A DNA stretch of 64,000 nucleotides from Prevotella nigrescens (GTDB taxonomy: Bacteria; Bacteroidota; Bacteroidia; Bacteroidales; Bacteroidaceae): positions 361,001-425,000 of the forward strand of contig NZ_CP133465.1 of the NCBI RefSeq assembly GCF_031191185.1, written 5' to 3'. A program made the translations under genes and the position numbers. Each line of letters begins with the position of its first letter. The first letter of the stretch is position 1. Below, piece after piece: positions 17,785 to 27,333 of this stretch. Below the pieces are notes generated by a model. That model saw only the letters and a program-made list of their open reading frames with translations, made no database searches and was not told where the DNA came from.

Positions 17785-19458
17785 ATGAAAAAATATATTT
17801 GCTTACTATGTCTGCTTGCTCTTGGGGCGGTAAATGTCAATGCTCAAGGACAAGACGACAACAACGATAATAAAGTTTCGGTTACCGGAAGCATACAGAG
17901 CGACATCCTTGTACCACAGGAAGACTTGAAGATAGGTTCGCCCAAGTATAAAGACAAGGTGCTGACAAATACTTTTCTCGATTTAAACCTGATTAGTAAG
18001 AATGTAGACGCCGGAGCAAGATTTGAGTTTCTGAAACATCCATTACCAGGTTTCGAACCAGACTATAAAGGCTATGGTGTGCCATATTTTTATTTAAAAG
18101 GTAAATTTGAAAAGCTCGAAATTACATTAGGAAACTACTACGAACAATTTGGTTCGGGCTTCATACTCCGCACGTACGAGGAACGTAGCTTAGGAATAGA
18201 CAATTCTTTGTTAGGTGCACGCATAGTTTACAAACCTTATAAAGGAATTGTGCTGAAAGCTGTAACAGGCGAACAGCGCAGATACTGGGCACATAATGAT
18301 TCGTGGATAAATGGTGCCGATTTAGAACTTAATCTTGGCGAATGGTTTGCGGGATTGCAAAAGAGCGATACCCGAATTATGTTGGGTGGTTCGTTCGTAA
18401 ATAAATATGAAGACAACGACAACGATAATATAATGGTAGACCGCACGCACAAATTAAACCTTCCGCAAAATGTAAATGCCTGGGACGCTCGTGTCCAATT
18501 GCAGAAAGGCGGCTTTAATATTCTTGCCGAATATGCACAGAAAACACAAGACCCTTCGTTTACAAATGGTTACATATATCGTAATGGAAATGTAGCTATG
18601 CTTTCGGCTTCTTATTCTCAACGTGGAATGAGTGTTCTTTTACAAGCAAAGCGTTCTAACGACATGGCATTTAAAAGCGACAGAAACAGCATCGGAGTTT
18701 CTTCGTATATAAACCATCTGCCGGCATTTACACAAGACCAGACTTATGCACTTGCTGCTTTCTATCCTTATGCAACTCGTCCGGACGGCGAATGGGCATA
18801 TCAGGCACAGTTGGGTTATAAGTTTAAGCGTAAGACTTTTATCGGAGGGCCTTATGGCATGAATGTAAAAGTGAATTTCTCTCACGTCCATGCCATTGAC
18901 AAGCACATAAATCTTACAGGTTCTATCGATAATGTAAATGTAAAAGGTTCTAAAGGTTATGGTTCTGCTTTCTTTAAATGGGGCGACCAGACCTATTATC
19001 AAGATTTGAACATACAGGTTGAACGCAAAATCTCCAAGACATTCAAGCTGAATTTAATGTATATGAACCAATTCTACAATAAGACAGTGGTAGAGGGCGA
19101 GGGCGGAATGATACATTCCGACATATTTGTTGCCGATGGTAAATATACATTCTCTCCAAAGATGAACCTTCGTGGCGAAGTACAATACCTTTCTACAAAG
19201 GGCGACCAAGGCAACTGGTGGTTCGGCTTGCTGGAATTGGCAATTGTTCCTCATTGGATGTTTACTGTAAGCGATATGTATAATTCTGGCGAAACCAAGT
19301 TACATTACTATCAAGGATTAGTAACTTTCAATGCCGGTGCACACAGATTGCAAGTAGGTTATGGCCGTACACGTGCAGGTTTTAACTGCTCTGGTGGCGT
19401 ATGTCGCTATATTCCCGCAAGCAGAGGTGTAACAGTTTCATACAACTATAATTTCTAA
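17785..19458 (+). CDS. DUF6029-family outer-membrane barrel-like protein
   Basis: 557 aa with a signal peptide ('MKKYICLLCLLALGAVNVNA'), followed by an acidic asparagine/aspartate-rich stretch. The rest is strand-rich with alternating aromatic residues ('FYLKGKFEKLEITLGNYYEQ', 'LQVGYGRTRAGF') and a final aromatic residue ('SYNYNF'), the hallmark of outer-membrane beta-barrels. I place it in DUF6029 from memory of Bacteroidota proteins beside TlpA-like genes; the molecular role is not established. It is co-transcribed with the thioredoxin upstream and the Omp28-like gene downstream. Confidence 0.7.
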   Translation: MKKYICLLCLLALGAVNVNAQGQDDNNDNKVSVTGSIQSDILVPQEDLKIGSPKYKDKVLTNTFLDLNLISKNVDAGARFEFLKHPLPGFEPDYKGYGVPYFYLKGKFEKLEITLGNYYEQFGSGFILRTYEERSLGIDNSLLGARIVYKPYKGIVLKAVTGEQRRYWAHNDSWINGADLELNLGEWFAGLQKSDTRIMLGGSFVNKYEDNDNDNIMVDRTHKLNLPQNVNAWDARVQLQKGGFNILAEYAQKTQDPSFTNGYIYRNGNVAMLSASYSQRGMSVLLQAKRSNDMAFKSDRNSIGVSSYINHLPAFTQDQTYALAAFYPYATRPDGEWAYQAQLGYKFKRKTFIGGPYGMNVKVNFSHVHAIDKHINLTGSIDNVNVKGSKGYGSAFFKWGDQTYYQDLNIQVERKISKTFKLNLMYMNQFYNKTVVEGEGGMIHSDIFVADGKYTFSPKMNLRGEVQYLSTKGDQGNWWFGLLELAIVPHWMFTVSDMYNSGETKLHYYQGLVTFNAGAHRLQVGYGRTRAGFNCSGGVCRYIPASRGVTVSYNYNF

Positions 19459-19470
19459 ACAGAACATAAA

Positions 19471-20238
19471 ATGAAAAGAATAATTCCATTACTAATAGCA
19501 TCTGTGGCGATACTTCTCTCTTCGTGTGCAAATGTAGACGAGGGCGACAGATATATAAAGGTAGAATCTTCTGAAGCAAAGCGTGCCGTATTGGTAGAAG
19601 AGTTTACAGGACAGAGGTGCATAAATTGTCCTGAAGCTCACGAAGAATTAGCAAAGATTCAAAAAGAATATGGCGAGAACAATGTTATAACGGTTTGTAT
19701 ACATGCTTCTGCGTTGGCAGTATCTCCGTTAAAGACAAGTGTTGGCGAAGAATATTTTAAACATTGGAATGGCGCTAGTCTTCCGTGTGCTGTTATAAAC
19801 AGAAATACCAGTGCTTTGGGTGTCTCTGCGTGGGCAGGTGTTATAAATAGTGAACTTCAGAAGACAACTAATGTTAAACTCTCTATGGCGAATAACTATA
19901 ATGCAGCCAATCGTCAGTTGTCTATAGATGTAAATGCGTTAAGTTCAGAAAAGCTAAATGGAAAGTTGCAAGTGTGGATTGTTGAAGATGGCATTGTTGC
20001 AGTACAGCTTTTAAAAGGTAATCGCAAGGATAAAAACTATGTTCACAATCATGTGTTCCGTGCAGCTGTAAATGGCACATGGGGAACTGACATCGCTTTA
20101 CAAGAAAATGTAGAGGCAAAGAACAACTTCTCTATTCAGTTAGATTCAAAATGGAACGAAAAGAATGTTTCTATTGTAGCCTTTGTTTACAACGATTCTG
20201 GCGTTCAACAAGTAATTAAACAGCATATAAATAGTTAA
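19471..20238 (+). CDS. Omp28-related lipoprotein with a CxxC motif
   Basis: 255 aa with a lipoprotein signal ('ASVAILLSSCAN', lipid on the Cys at about residue 19). The mature start resembles the thioredoxin-like part of the Omp28 family: 'VLVEEFTGQRCINCPEAHEE', with a CINC motif and a proline in 'ASLPCAVINR'. The C-terminal half is beta-rich. Omp28-type proteins are outer-membrane associated in Porphyromonas and relatives. Its position next to a TlpA-like protein makes a thiol-redox relay plausible. Confidence 0.8.
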   Translation: MKRIIPLLIASVAILLSSCANVDEGDRYIKVESSEAKRAVLVEEFTGQRCINCPEAHEELAKIQKEYGENNVITVCIHASALAVSPLKTSVGEEYFKHWNGASLPCAVINRNTSALGVSAWAGVINSELQKTTNVKLSMANNYNAANRQLSIDVNALSSEKLNGKLQVWIVEDGIVAVQLLKGNRKDKNYVHNHVFRAAVNGTWGTDIALQENVEAKNNFSIQLDSKWNEKNVSIVAFVYNDSGVQQVIKQHINS

Positions 20239-20268
20239 TATATATCTTTAATTTAAAAGGAGAAAACA

Positions 20269-20919
20269 ATGAAAAGAATATTACTCGTAGCAGCCGTATT
20301 GTTCTCAATAAGTATGGGAGCAATGGCTCAAAGTGCAAAATCGGCACTCCAGTTTGTAGACGATAAAGGTAATGTTATACCAGATGGTTCTGTATTTGAA
20401 GTTACAGAAATAATAAAAGATGAAGATTTTGGCACCATATATATGAAACCAAACCTGTTTATTAAAAATGTGTCAGGTCTGAAAAAAGAGGTTGCTATGA
20501 AACTTGATTTAAAATCTATGCCTGAAGGAAAAATTCAATGTTGTATAGGTAATTGTGATTTCTACGATACTCCTTCAATCCATACATCAGGTTCAATATC
20601 AATAGCAGCCGGAAAGTCTGAAAGCATAGAAACTGAATGGTTCATTCCAGCTGAAACTACAACTCCAAAATGCTGGACAGCAGTTTTTACTGCAGGTTTA
20701 TGTAAGTTGGGAGCAGCTGCATACGAATATTCAGAAGATGGACCTTCTATAAAGGTTAGGTTCGGAAAAGACCCAACTGCAGTAACTTCGGTTAAAGAAA
20801 ACACAGTAACAGAAGTAGAGCGTTACAATGTACAAGGCCAGAAGATTTCAAAACCTTGCAAGGGTATCAATATCATTAAGCTATCCAATGGCAAAACCGT
20901 TAAGAAGCTGATACCTTAA
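20269..20919 (+). CDS. Secreted cysteine-rich protein with T9SS-like tail
   Basis: 216 aa with a signal peptide ('MKRILLVAAVLFSISMGAMA'). The central part is beta-rich and has a 'QCCIGNC' cluster plus further cysteines in 'PKCWTAVFTAGLC'. The C-terminus ('VERYNVQGQKISKP' … 'GINIIKLSNGKTVKKLI') looks like a T9SS type A or related sorting module. Domain and function are not recognised. It is last in the operon with two thiol-active proteins, so it could be their substrate (inference). Confidence 0.7.
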   Translation: MKRILLVAAVLFSISMGAMAQSAKSALQFVDDKGNVIPDGSVFEVTEIIKDEDFGTIYMKPNLFIKNVSGLKKEVAMKLDLKSMPEGKIQCCIGNCDFYDTPSIHTSGSISIAAGKSESIETEWFIPAETTTPKCWTAVFTAGLCKLGAAAYEYSEDGPSIKVRFGKDPTAVTSVKENTVTEVERYNVQGQKISKPCKGINIIKLSNGKTVKKLIP

Positions 20920-20925
20920 ATACAC

Positions 20926-20951
20926 AACGACAAGCAGAAATCTCTGTCGTT
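20926..20951 (+). terminator. Terminator of the tlpA-like operon
   Basis: aacgaca (20926-20932) pairs with tgtcgtt (20945-20951), followed by ttcat. It lies 7 bases past the stop. Confidence 0.65.
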
Positions 20952-20988
20952 TTCATAATTATTATTATTGTAAACAAATAAAATCAAG

Positions 20989-21028
20989 AGTCATATTTTG
21001 CTCCTATCCAAGGATTTAAGATATGACT
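20989..21028. terminator. Second hairpin between convergent genes
   Basis: agtcatat (20989-20996) pairs with atatgact (21021-21028) and is followed by ttttgtg, a T-run on the plus strand. It may back up the first terminator. Confidence 0.5.
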
Positions 21029-21043
21029 TTTTGTGTCTCATTA

Positions 21044-21095
21044 CAGAATAGCGTTGGTATTATCTTGCAATCCAAGTAACACCAACGCTATTCTG
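21044..21095. terminator. 15-bp perfect inverted repeat between convergent genes
   Basis: cagaatagcgttggt (21044-21058) and accaacgctattctg (21081-21095) are perfect complements around a 22-base loop. There is no T-run on either side. It is the third hairpin in 170 bases and lies nearest to the end of the minus-strand YitT gene. Confidence 0.6.
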
Positions 21096-21147
21096 CGATA
21101 AGCCCTAAGAAAGATTTTCCAAACACACTGGAATAATATTTGAGGGG

Positions 21148-22080
21148 CTATTTTGTTTCTAAAGAAACAGTTTCAGAATTTTTCTTGTTGTTTTTGTTCT
21201 TAATTTTAAACTTGTCGAAACCTTGCCCAAACACACCCATTACCTGACTTTGTGTAACAAAAGCGTGAGGGTCTATGTCGTTTATAAGATGATAAAGCGT
21301 TCTTGCTTCGCGTTGACGTGTAACAACCAATACAACTTTTGTTGTTTGTCCCGTGTAATATCCTTGGGCATCTATAATAGTACAGCCACGATGAGGTGGA
21401 GTTTCTACAACTTCTTTGCATATTTCTTTATATCGCTCCGAAATAATGAGAAACTGAACCGAACGCCTGCCAGAATTAACTACCTGGTCTAACACAAAAG
21501 ATACGATAAACAAAGATAGATAACCATAAATGACACGCTCCCAATCTTTCAGCACAAAATAACTTAATGTTACGATAGAAGTATCTACCAGAATTAGTAC
21601 GCGGCCAAGCGAAATGTCGTGGTATTTATTTACAATTGCTGCAACAATATCGGAACCACCTGAACTTCCATTATAAGAAAGACAAAAACCTAAGCCCATA
21701 CCACAGAACAACGAGCCTATAAGCATGGCAACAAATGGTTGTTCGTGCATAATTGTAGGGTGTGGAAAATATCCTCGCAAGAATCCAGTTGCAAATGTCA
21801 TAACCAACACTCCATAGATTGTTTTAACGCAAAAGCGCCAGCCAAGTGTCTTTAATGCTACAGTTAATAAAAGGGCATTTAAAACGAAATAAGTGTAAGA
21901 GACGGGAATGTTCAAAGCCCAAAAAACTGTAGACGACAAACCTGCAACTCCACCTGTACTAATGTTGTTTGGAAGTAGAAAGATGGTCCAACCAATGCCA
22001 TACGAGATGCACCCGAGGGTAATCATAACGTAATCGACAATTTCGCGATAAAGCACTTTCTTTGTAATTGAGAACTCCAT
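21148..22080 (-). CDS. YitT-family membrane protein (DUF161/DUF2179)
   Basis: 310 aa from ATG 22080. The N-terminal part has five to six hydrophobic segments with 'LPNNISTGGVAGLS' and 'LSYNGSSGGSDIVAAIV', the two glycine-rich repeats typical of YitT. The C-terminal soluble DUF2179 domain includes 'ERYKEICKEVVETPPHRGCT' and 'TKVVLVVTRQRE'. The function of the family is unsettled. The upstream in-frame ATG (22107) overlaps a minus-strand TACTTTTG -7 box (22112-22105), so I prefer 22080. Confidence 0.85.
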   Translation of the reverse strand: MEFSITKKVLYREIVDYVMITLGCISYGIGWTIFLLPNNISTGGVAGLSSTVFWALNIPVSYTYFVLNALLLTVALKTLGWRFCVKTIYGVLVMTFATGFLRGYFPHPTIMHEQPFVAMLIGSLFCGMGLGFCLSYNGSSGGSDIVAAIVNKYHDISLGRVLILVDTSIVTLSYFVLKDWERVIYGYLSLFIVSFVLDQVVNSGRRSVQFLIISERYKEICKEVVETPPHRGCTIIDAQGYYTGQTTKVVLVVTRQREARTLYHLINDIDPHAFVTQSQVMGVFGQGFDKFKIKNKNNKKNSETVSLETK

Positions 22081-22152
22081 TGATTTAAGCCTTTTATTTT
22101 TCTGCAAAAGTACTTATTTATATTGGATAAAGCGATTTCTTGAGCATAAAAA

Positions 22153-22193
22153 AAATGCCTTCGTAAAGCATAACTTGCTATATGAAGGCATTT
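22153..22193 (-). terminator. Terminator of the P1B-ATPase gene
   Basis: aaatgccttc (22153-22162) pairs with gaaggcattt (22184-22193). On the minus strand it is followed by a run of T (the a-run before 22153). It separates the ATPase gene from yitT. Confidence 0.8.
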
Positions 22194-22232
22194 ATATTGG
22201 TGGAAGCACCCTTTAAGTTTTATTCTTACAAT

Positions 22233-24119
22233 TTATTTCACCTTTAAAGCACGAGTGGCATTCAGTACGGCAAGTACCATTACACCTACATCTGCAAAAA
22301 CAGCCATTCCCATTGTTGCTATTCCTACGGTAGACAGAATAAGCACTGCTACTTTTATACCTATAGCAAACACTGCATTTTGCCGGGCAATATTAATAGT
22401 ACGACGAGAAATAGCAATGACTTTGGCTATTTTTGAAGGCTTATCGTCCATAAGAACGACGTCTGCTGCCTCTATTGCAGCATCGCTTCCAAGTGCTCCC
22501 ATCGCAATTCCAATATCTGCCCGTGCCAAAACAGGCGCATCGTTTATGCCGTCTCCCACGAAAGCGAGTGCACTGTTAATCGGCTTCTCGTTCAGTAAGT
22601 GTTCTACGTGTGTTACTTTATCGGCAGGCATTAGTTCGCTGTAACATTCGTCTATTCCCAATTGTGTGGCAACAATCTCGGCTACTTCTTTACGATCTCC
22701 AGTTAGCATTACAGTTTTCCCAATACCAGCTTTCTTTAGTTTTGCAATAGCCGAAGATGCGTCGGTTTTTATTTGGTCAGCAATAACAATATGACCAACA
22801 TACGCACCATCTACAGCAACATGTACCGTAGTTCCTTTAAGATGCTGACATTTGTTGCAGGCAACTATTTCAACTCCTATGAAATCCATTAGTTTTTTAT
22901 TGCCAACACACACGTTTTTTCCGTTGATTTCGGCAGAAATCCCTTGTCCGGCAAATTCTTTTATATTTTCAACTTTGCATTTACAACCTGTTTCTTTATA
23001 AGCATTTCGCAGTGCGATTGCTATTGGATGCGTAGAAAATTGCTCGACATGTGCTGCAAGATGTAAGAGTTCTTTCTCTGAAAACTGATTTGGATGGATT
23101 GCTTCTACTTCAAAAACACCACGAGTTAGTGTTCCTGTCTTATCGAAAACAATAGTTTTTGCTCGTGTTAAAGCTTCCATATAATTTCCACCTTTTATAA
23201 GAATACCTACATGACCGGCTCCACCTATACCACAGAAGAACGATAAAGGAATAGAAATAACCAAAGCACACGGACAACTGACTATAAGGAAAGTAAGTGC
23301 ACGGTAGAGCCAAGTAGATAGCGCATAGTTGTAGCTATCTGAAAAAAATGGCGGAATAAACGCTATAATAACTGCAGAGATAACTACGATAGGCGTATAG
23401 ATACGTGCGAAACGACGAATAAAAGACTCGCTTCTTGATTTATTCTCACTTGCTTTTTCTACCAAATTCAATATCCTTGATGCAGTAGAATTATCGAAGG
23501 TTTTGCTTACTTTTATCTTTAATAAACCCGAAATGTTCACACAACCCGATACAACATTATCGCCCGGCGTTACATCTTTCGGCATACTTTCGCCTGTCAG
23601 TGCCACCGTATTCAGGCTGGAAGTTCCCTCAATAATCTCTCCATCGAGTGGAATCTTTTCGCCCGGCTTCACAAGAACCACCTCACCAATGGCTACGGTA
23701 GCGGGGTTTACCACGATGGTTTCACCGTTTCTTTCCACATTTGCCGTATCAGGGCGTATGTCCATAAGGTCGGAAATGGAGTCTCGCGTCTTGTCTTCGG
23801 CGTAGTGTTCAAACAGTTCGCCCACTTGGAAAAACAGCATAACGAAGACTCCTTCCAAGAATTGCGGCTCTCCGTTGGGCAAAAAGCCGACCACAAAAGC
23901 ACCTATTGTGGCAACAGACATAAGGAAATTCTCGTCGAAAGGGTTACCCTCCATAATTCCCTCCACTGCTTCGCCCAACACATCGTAGCTGATAAGCAAG
24001 TATGGAATAAGGTAAACAACCAGCATTTGCCACGTTGGCAAATTGCAATTGCGCTCTACAATCCATGCCAACAATAGCAACACGGACGTAAGAATGACTC
24101 TTATAACTTTTTTCTTCAT
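22233..24119 (-). CDS. Heavy-metal P1B-type ATPase (Zn/Cd/Pb exporter type)
   Basis: 628-aa inner-membrane cation pump. Motifs: 'ALTGESMPK' (actuator domain), 'SCPCALVIS' (metal-binding CPC), 'VFDKTGTLTRG' (phosphorylated Asp), 'STHPIAIAL' (HP motif) and 'FVGDGINDAPVLARADIGIA'. The last membrane segment contains 'FADVGVMVLAVLNATRAL'; an Asp-x-Gly here is typical of the Zn/Cd/Pb/Co subgroup. There is no N-terminal HMA domain or long His-rich stretch, so the metal is not certain. No metal-sensor gene is adjacent. A -7-like TACCTTTG lies on the minus strand (24158-24151), beside a palindrome at 24166-24177. Confidence 0.88.
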   Translation of the reverse strand: MKKKVIRVILTSVLLLLAWIVERNCNLPTWQMLVVYLIPYLLISYDVLGEAVEGIMEGNPFDENFLMSVATIGAFVVGFLPNGEPQFLEGVFVMLFFQVGELFEHYAEDKTRDSISDLMDIRPDTANVERNGETIVVNPATVAIGEVVLVKPGEKIPLDGEIIEGTSSLNTVALTGESMPKDVTPGDNVVSGCVNISGLLKIKVSKTFDNSTASRILNLVEKASENKSRSESFIRRFARIYTPIVVISAVIIAFIPPFFSDSYNYALSTWLYRALTFLIVSCPCALVISIPLSFFCGIGGAGHVGILIKGGNYMEALTRAKTIVFDKTGTLTRGVFEVEAIHPNQFSEKELLHLAAHVEQFSTHPIAIALRNAYKETGCKCKVENIKEFAGQGISAEINGKNVCVGNKKLMDFIGVEIVACNKCQHLKGTTVHVAVDGAYVGHIVIADQIKTDASSAIAKLKKAGIGKTVMLTGDRKEVAEIVATQLGIDECYSELMPADKVTHVEHLLNEKPINSALAFVGDGINDAPVLARADIGIAMGALGSDAAIEAADVVLMDDKPSKIAKVIAISRRTINIARQNAVFAIGIKVAVLILSTVGIATMGMAVFADVGVMVLAVLNATRALKVK

Positions 24120-24165
24120 CGTTTTTTATGTTTTGTTACTGATTTCGATGCAAAGGTAAACAAAA

Positions 24166-24177
24166 GGTTGTGCAACC
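24166..24177. promoter_or_regulatory. Palindrome near the P1B-ATPase promoter
   Basis: ggttg-tg-caacc is a perfect 5-bp dyad just upstream of the -7 box of the ATPase gene. Its position suits a repressor or sensor site, but no family-specific operator is recognised. Confidence 0.35.
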
Positions 24178-24304
24178 AAGTTGCAAAGTTTCCGTACGAC
24201 CATCAAATTGGAATGGAAAAGTCTGACAAGCCGTATATAAATACCTGCCAGTTAGGGTGAAATAGTTGAAAAACAGGCAAAAGCAGAAAATAAATGGAAT
24301 TTTA

Positions 24305-24336
24305 TTCGTCTGTTCAGCAATTAATACTTAATTTTG
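24305..24336 (+). promoter_or_regulatory. Promoter of pnp
   Basis: TTCG (24305-24308, 3/4 match to TTTG), 20 bases, TAATTTTG (24329-24336). The predicted start of transcription near 24342 gives a leader of about 125 bases that contains the hairpin at 24358-24427. Confidence 0.55.
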
Positions 24337-24357
24337 TGCGGTTTTTAAAAGTTATGC

Positions 24358-24427
24358 GGAAATGTAAAATACTTCACAGGGCAAAGCTATGGTTATTCTT
24401 TTACCTTTCTGTAGTCTTTACATTTCC
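24358..24427 (+). promoter_or_regulatory. Long hairpin in the pnp leader
   Basis: ggaaatgtaaa (24358-24368) and tttacatttcc (24417-24427) are perfect 11-bp arms. Inside them act…acag pairs with ctgt-agt, extending the stem to about 18 bp with small interior loops. It ends 40 bases before the pnp start. In E. coli a double-stranded pnp leader is cut by RNase III as part of autocontrol; a similar role here is inference. Confidence 0.55.
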
Positions 24428-24467
24428 CTATGATGTTAGGTCAAAACAATAAGTATTTAAATTTTAG

Positions 24468-26684
24468 ATGAACGTAATTACGAAAACTCTTCAATTGGCT
24501 GATGGAAGAAACATCACAATTGAAACTGGAAAGGTTGCAAAGCAAGCCGATGGCGCAGCAGTAATCAGAATGGGTAACACTGTGCTCCTCGCAACAGTTT
24601 GTGCAGCCAAAGAGGCAGTTCCAGGTACAGACTTTATGCCTTTGCAAGTAGATTATCGCGAACAATACGCAGCTGCAGGTAGATTTCCTGGTGGTTTTAC
24701 TAAACGCGAAGGCAAAGCCAACGATGACGAAATACTAACTTCACGTCTTGTAGACCGTGTGCTTCGTCCCCTTTTCCCTTCAGATTATCACACAGAAGTA
24801 TTCGTGAATGTAATGCTTCTTTCAGCTGACGGCGTTGATATGCCCGATGCCTTGGCAGGATTTGCAGCATCGGTAGCTATGCAATGCTCGGATATTCCTA
24901 TCGAACACCCCATCTCTGAAGTGCGCGTAGCACGTGTAAACGGAGAATATATCATCGACCCGACCTTCGAACAAATGAAGGAAGCCGATATGGATATCAT
25001 GGTCGGTGCCACCAAGGAAAACATCATGATGGTGGAGGGCGAAATGGACGAGGTGTCAGAACAAGACCTTATCAACGCCCTTAAAGCAGCGCACGATGCT
25101 ATCAAGCCTATGTGCGAGATACAGGAAGAACTTGCAAAGGAACTCGGCACAGACGTTAAGCGCGAGTATTGCGACGAAGTGAATGACGAAGAGCTCCGCG
25201 AGCAGGTGAAGAAAGAAATGTATGATGCTTGCTATGCTGAAGCTCAGAGCGGCGACAACGACAAGAAGCACCGCGAAGAAGTTTACGACAAGATTAAGTC
25301 GGACTTCATCGAACGCTACGATGCAGCACATACCGACCTTTCGGAAGACGACCTCGAGGAAAAACACGCACAGATTGAACGTTACTACGCTGATGTACAG
25401 CGCGACTCAATGCGCCGCAGCGTTCTTGATACAGGTAAGCGCATGGACGGCCGTGCATGCGATGAAATTCGCCCAATATGGTGCGAAGTAGATCCACTGC
25501 CTATGCCTCACGGAAGCGCATACTTCCAACGTGGCGAAACATTGGCACTCGCTACTTGTACATTGGGTACGAAGCTGGACGAGAAGATGGTAGACAACGT
25601 GCTCGACAAGAGCTACCAACGCTTCCTGCTCCACTACAACTTCCCTCCTTTCTGTACGGGCGAGGCAAAGGCACAACGTGGAGTTGGCCGTCGCGAAATT
25701 GGTCATGGACACTTGGCTTGGCGCGGTTTGAAGGGTATGATACCAGAAGATTTCCCTTACACAGTGCGTCTTGTAAGTCAGGTATTGGAGTCTAACGGCT
25801 CTTCTTCTATGGCTACCGTATGTTCGGGAACACTTGCATTGATGGACGCTGGTGTGCCTATCAAGAAGCCAGTATCGGGTATTGCAATGGGGTTGATTAA
25901 GAATCCGGGCGAAGAAAAGTATGCCGTGCTCAGCGATATTCTTGGCGACGAGGACCACTTGGGCGATATGGACTTCAAGACAACTGGTACTCGCGACGGT
26001 ATTACAGCGACACAGATGGATATTAAGTGCGACGGACTTTCGTTTGAAATCCTCGAAAAGGCACTTATGCAGGCTAAACAGGCTCGCGAATACATTCTCG
26101 ACAAGATAGTAGAAACCATTCCTGAACCGCGCAAAGAGATGAAACCACAGGTTCCACGTATTGAGACACTCGAAATTCCAAAAGAATTTATCGGTGCTAT
26201 CATAGGTCCCGGTGGTAAGATTATCCAGCAGATGCAGGAAGAAAGTGGTGCTACTATTACCATTGACGAAGTTGATGGTGTAGGTAAAATTCAGGTTTCT
26301 GCACCCAATAAAACTGCAATTGATGCTGCTATGGGCAAAATTAAATCAATTGTTGCCGTACCAGAAATAGGAGAAGTTTACGAAGGTACAGTTCGTTCTA
26401 TTATGCCTTATGGTTGCTTTGTTGAGATTTTACCAGGTAAAGATGGCTTGCTCCATATTTCAGAAATCGACTGGAAGCGGCTTGCTACCGTTGAAGAAGC
26501 AGGCATTAAGGAAGGCGACAAACTTCAAGTCAAGCTCCTCGACATCGACCCTAAGACGGGTAAGTACAAACTTTCACACCGCTGCTTGCTTGAAAAGCCT
26601 GAAGGTTATGTAGAGCCACAGCGTCGTCCACGTGGCGACAGAGGCGAACGCCGCCCACGTCGCGACGATAATCACCGTTCATAA
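24468..26684 (+). CDS. pnp: Polyribonucleotide nucleotidyltransferase (PNPase)
   Basis: 738-aa 3'-5' phosphorolytic exoribonuclease. It contains two RNase PH domains (first around '[20 protein letters not shown]'; second around '[20 protein letters not shown]'), a helical linker, a KH domain ('[20 protein letters not shown]') and an S1 domain ('[20 protein letters not shown]'). It ends in an Arg-rich tail ('[12 protein letters not shown]'), common in Bacteroidota PNPases. The linker between the PH domains is unusually acidic and long (about residues 225-310). A hairpin in the leader may allow autocontrol. Confidence 0.95.
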   Translation: MNVITKTLQLADGRNITIETGKVAKQADGAAVIRMGNTVLLATVCAAKEAVPGTDFMPLQVDYREQYAAAGRFPGGFTKREGKANDDEILTSRLVDRVLRPLFPSDYHTEVFVNVMLLSADGVDMPDALAGFAASVAMQCSDIPIEHPISEVRVARVNGEYIIDPTFEQMKEADMDIMVGATKENIMMVEGEMDEVSEQDLINALKAAHDAIKPMCEIQEELAKELGTDVKREYCDEVNDEELREQVKKEMYDACYAEAQSGDNDKKHREEVYDKIKSDFIERYDAAHTDLSEDDLEEKHAQIERYYADVQRDSMRRSVLDTGKRMDGRACDEIRPIWCEVDPLPMPHGSAYFQRGETLALATCTLGTKLDEKMVDNVLDKSYQRFLLHYNFPPFCTGEAKAQRGVGRREIGHGHLAWRGLKGMIPEDFPYTVRLVSQVLESNGSSSMATVCSGTLALMDAGVPIKKPVSGIAMGLIKNPGEEKYAVLSDILGDEDHLGDMDFKTTGTRDGITATQMDIKCDGLSFEILEKALMQAKQAREYILDKIVETIPEPRKEMKPQVPRIETLEIPKEFIGAIIGPGGKIIQQMQEESGATITIDEVDGVGKIQVSAPNKTAIDAAMGKIKSIVAVPEIGEVYEGTVRSIMPYGCFVEILPGKDGLLHISEIDWKRLATVEEAGIKEGDKLQVKLLDIDPKTGKYKLSHRCLLEKPEGYVEPQRRPRGDRGERRPRRDDNHRS

Positions 26685-26692
26685 TTGTGAGA

Positions 26693-26720
26693 AACGGCAA
26701 ACCACACTGTGGTTTCCGTT
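26693..26720 (+). terminator. Hairpin just after pnp
   Basis: aacgg-c-aaaccac pairs with gtggttt-ccgtt, starting within 10 bases of the stop. No T-run follows, so it may protect the mRNA end rather than terminate. Confidence 0.45.
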
Positions 26721-26772
26721 CTGCTGACGGACAAGCTAACGATTATTTTTTAATAGTTAATATAGTTCTAAG

Positions 26773-26800
26773 TCCCGCAAATTCTTCTGAGTTTGCGGGA
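26773..26800 (+). terminator. Rho-independent terminator of pnp
   Basis: tcccgcaaa (26773-26781) pairs with tttgcggga (26792-26800), followed directly by tttttgttt. Confidence 0.85.
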
Positions 26801-27333
26801 TTTTTGTTTCTAACCTACACGCAAGTCCAGTATAGGAAAGCAGGTTGGGCAAGCAATCCTATAGATATTCTTTTAGCGAACCTCCTAATAAAATAGTCAG
26901 AGTTGTTCTCTCTAACTTTGTAAAGACAATTTTATAAAAAACCGATGATTACACTTTGACATTGCGAAAGCGGCTCTTTTGCGATGCAAAACATACGCTT
27001 TTACCGTGCAAAACAGCCACTTTTGGAACGCAAAACAATAGGTTCTGTAATGCGTTGATGAACAGATGGTTAGGCAATAGTTACTCTTGTGAAAAATATT
27101 TACACGCTTGTTGCCTTCTTTTCATTCATAAAACAACTCGTGTTAATCTACCGAAAGCCCGATGAAACCGAAGATTTTTGCATATAAGAGCTATGAGATA
27201 GGCAGATTATTGAACAGGTCTGTCATGGTTATAAGATTAGTACGGCTTCTTTATAACGGCTTTGTACAGAAACATACACACCTCTGCAACTCCTCCTTTC
27301 TGCATTTCCTGCTTAATAAAAGCACCCTATTCC
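26801..27333. other. Intergenic region holding 22-bp array A
   Basis: About 530 bases with no convincing gene; short open frames here lack any recognisable feature. The tandem array at 26963-27050 is the main structure. Confidence 0.6.
26963..27050. repeat. 22-bp tandem repeat array A, four units
   Basis: Units begin at 26963, 26985, 27007 and 27029, each exactly 22 bases. The shared pattern is tgcaaaa-x-a at the start and cttttgg/cttttgc near positions 14-19. At the first unit junction this gives ttttgc-gat-gcaaaa, a 6-bp dyad. Flanking 22-mers decay out of match. The same family occurs at 43797-43884 and, degenerate, near 39672-39736. Confidence 0.75.

Noticed and set aside
26963..27050. 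22-bp arrays as CRISPR
   Set aside because: There are no spacers between units, units are diverged, and no cas genes are present.
26687..27165. Two short ORFs after pnp (69 aa each)
   Set aside because: The first runs over the pnp terminator and the second over the 22-bp array; neither has a recognisable feature or start signal.
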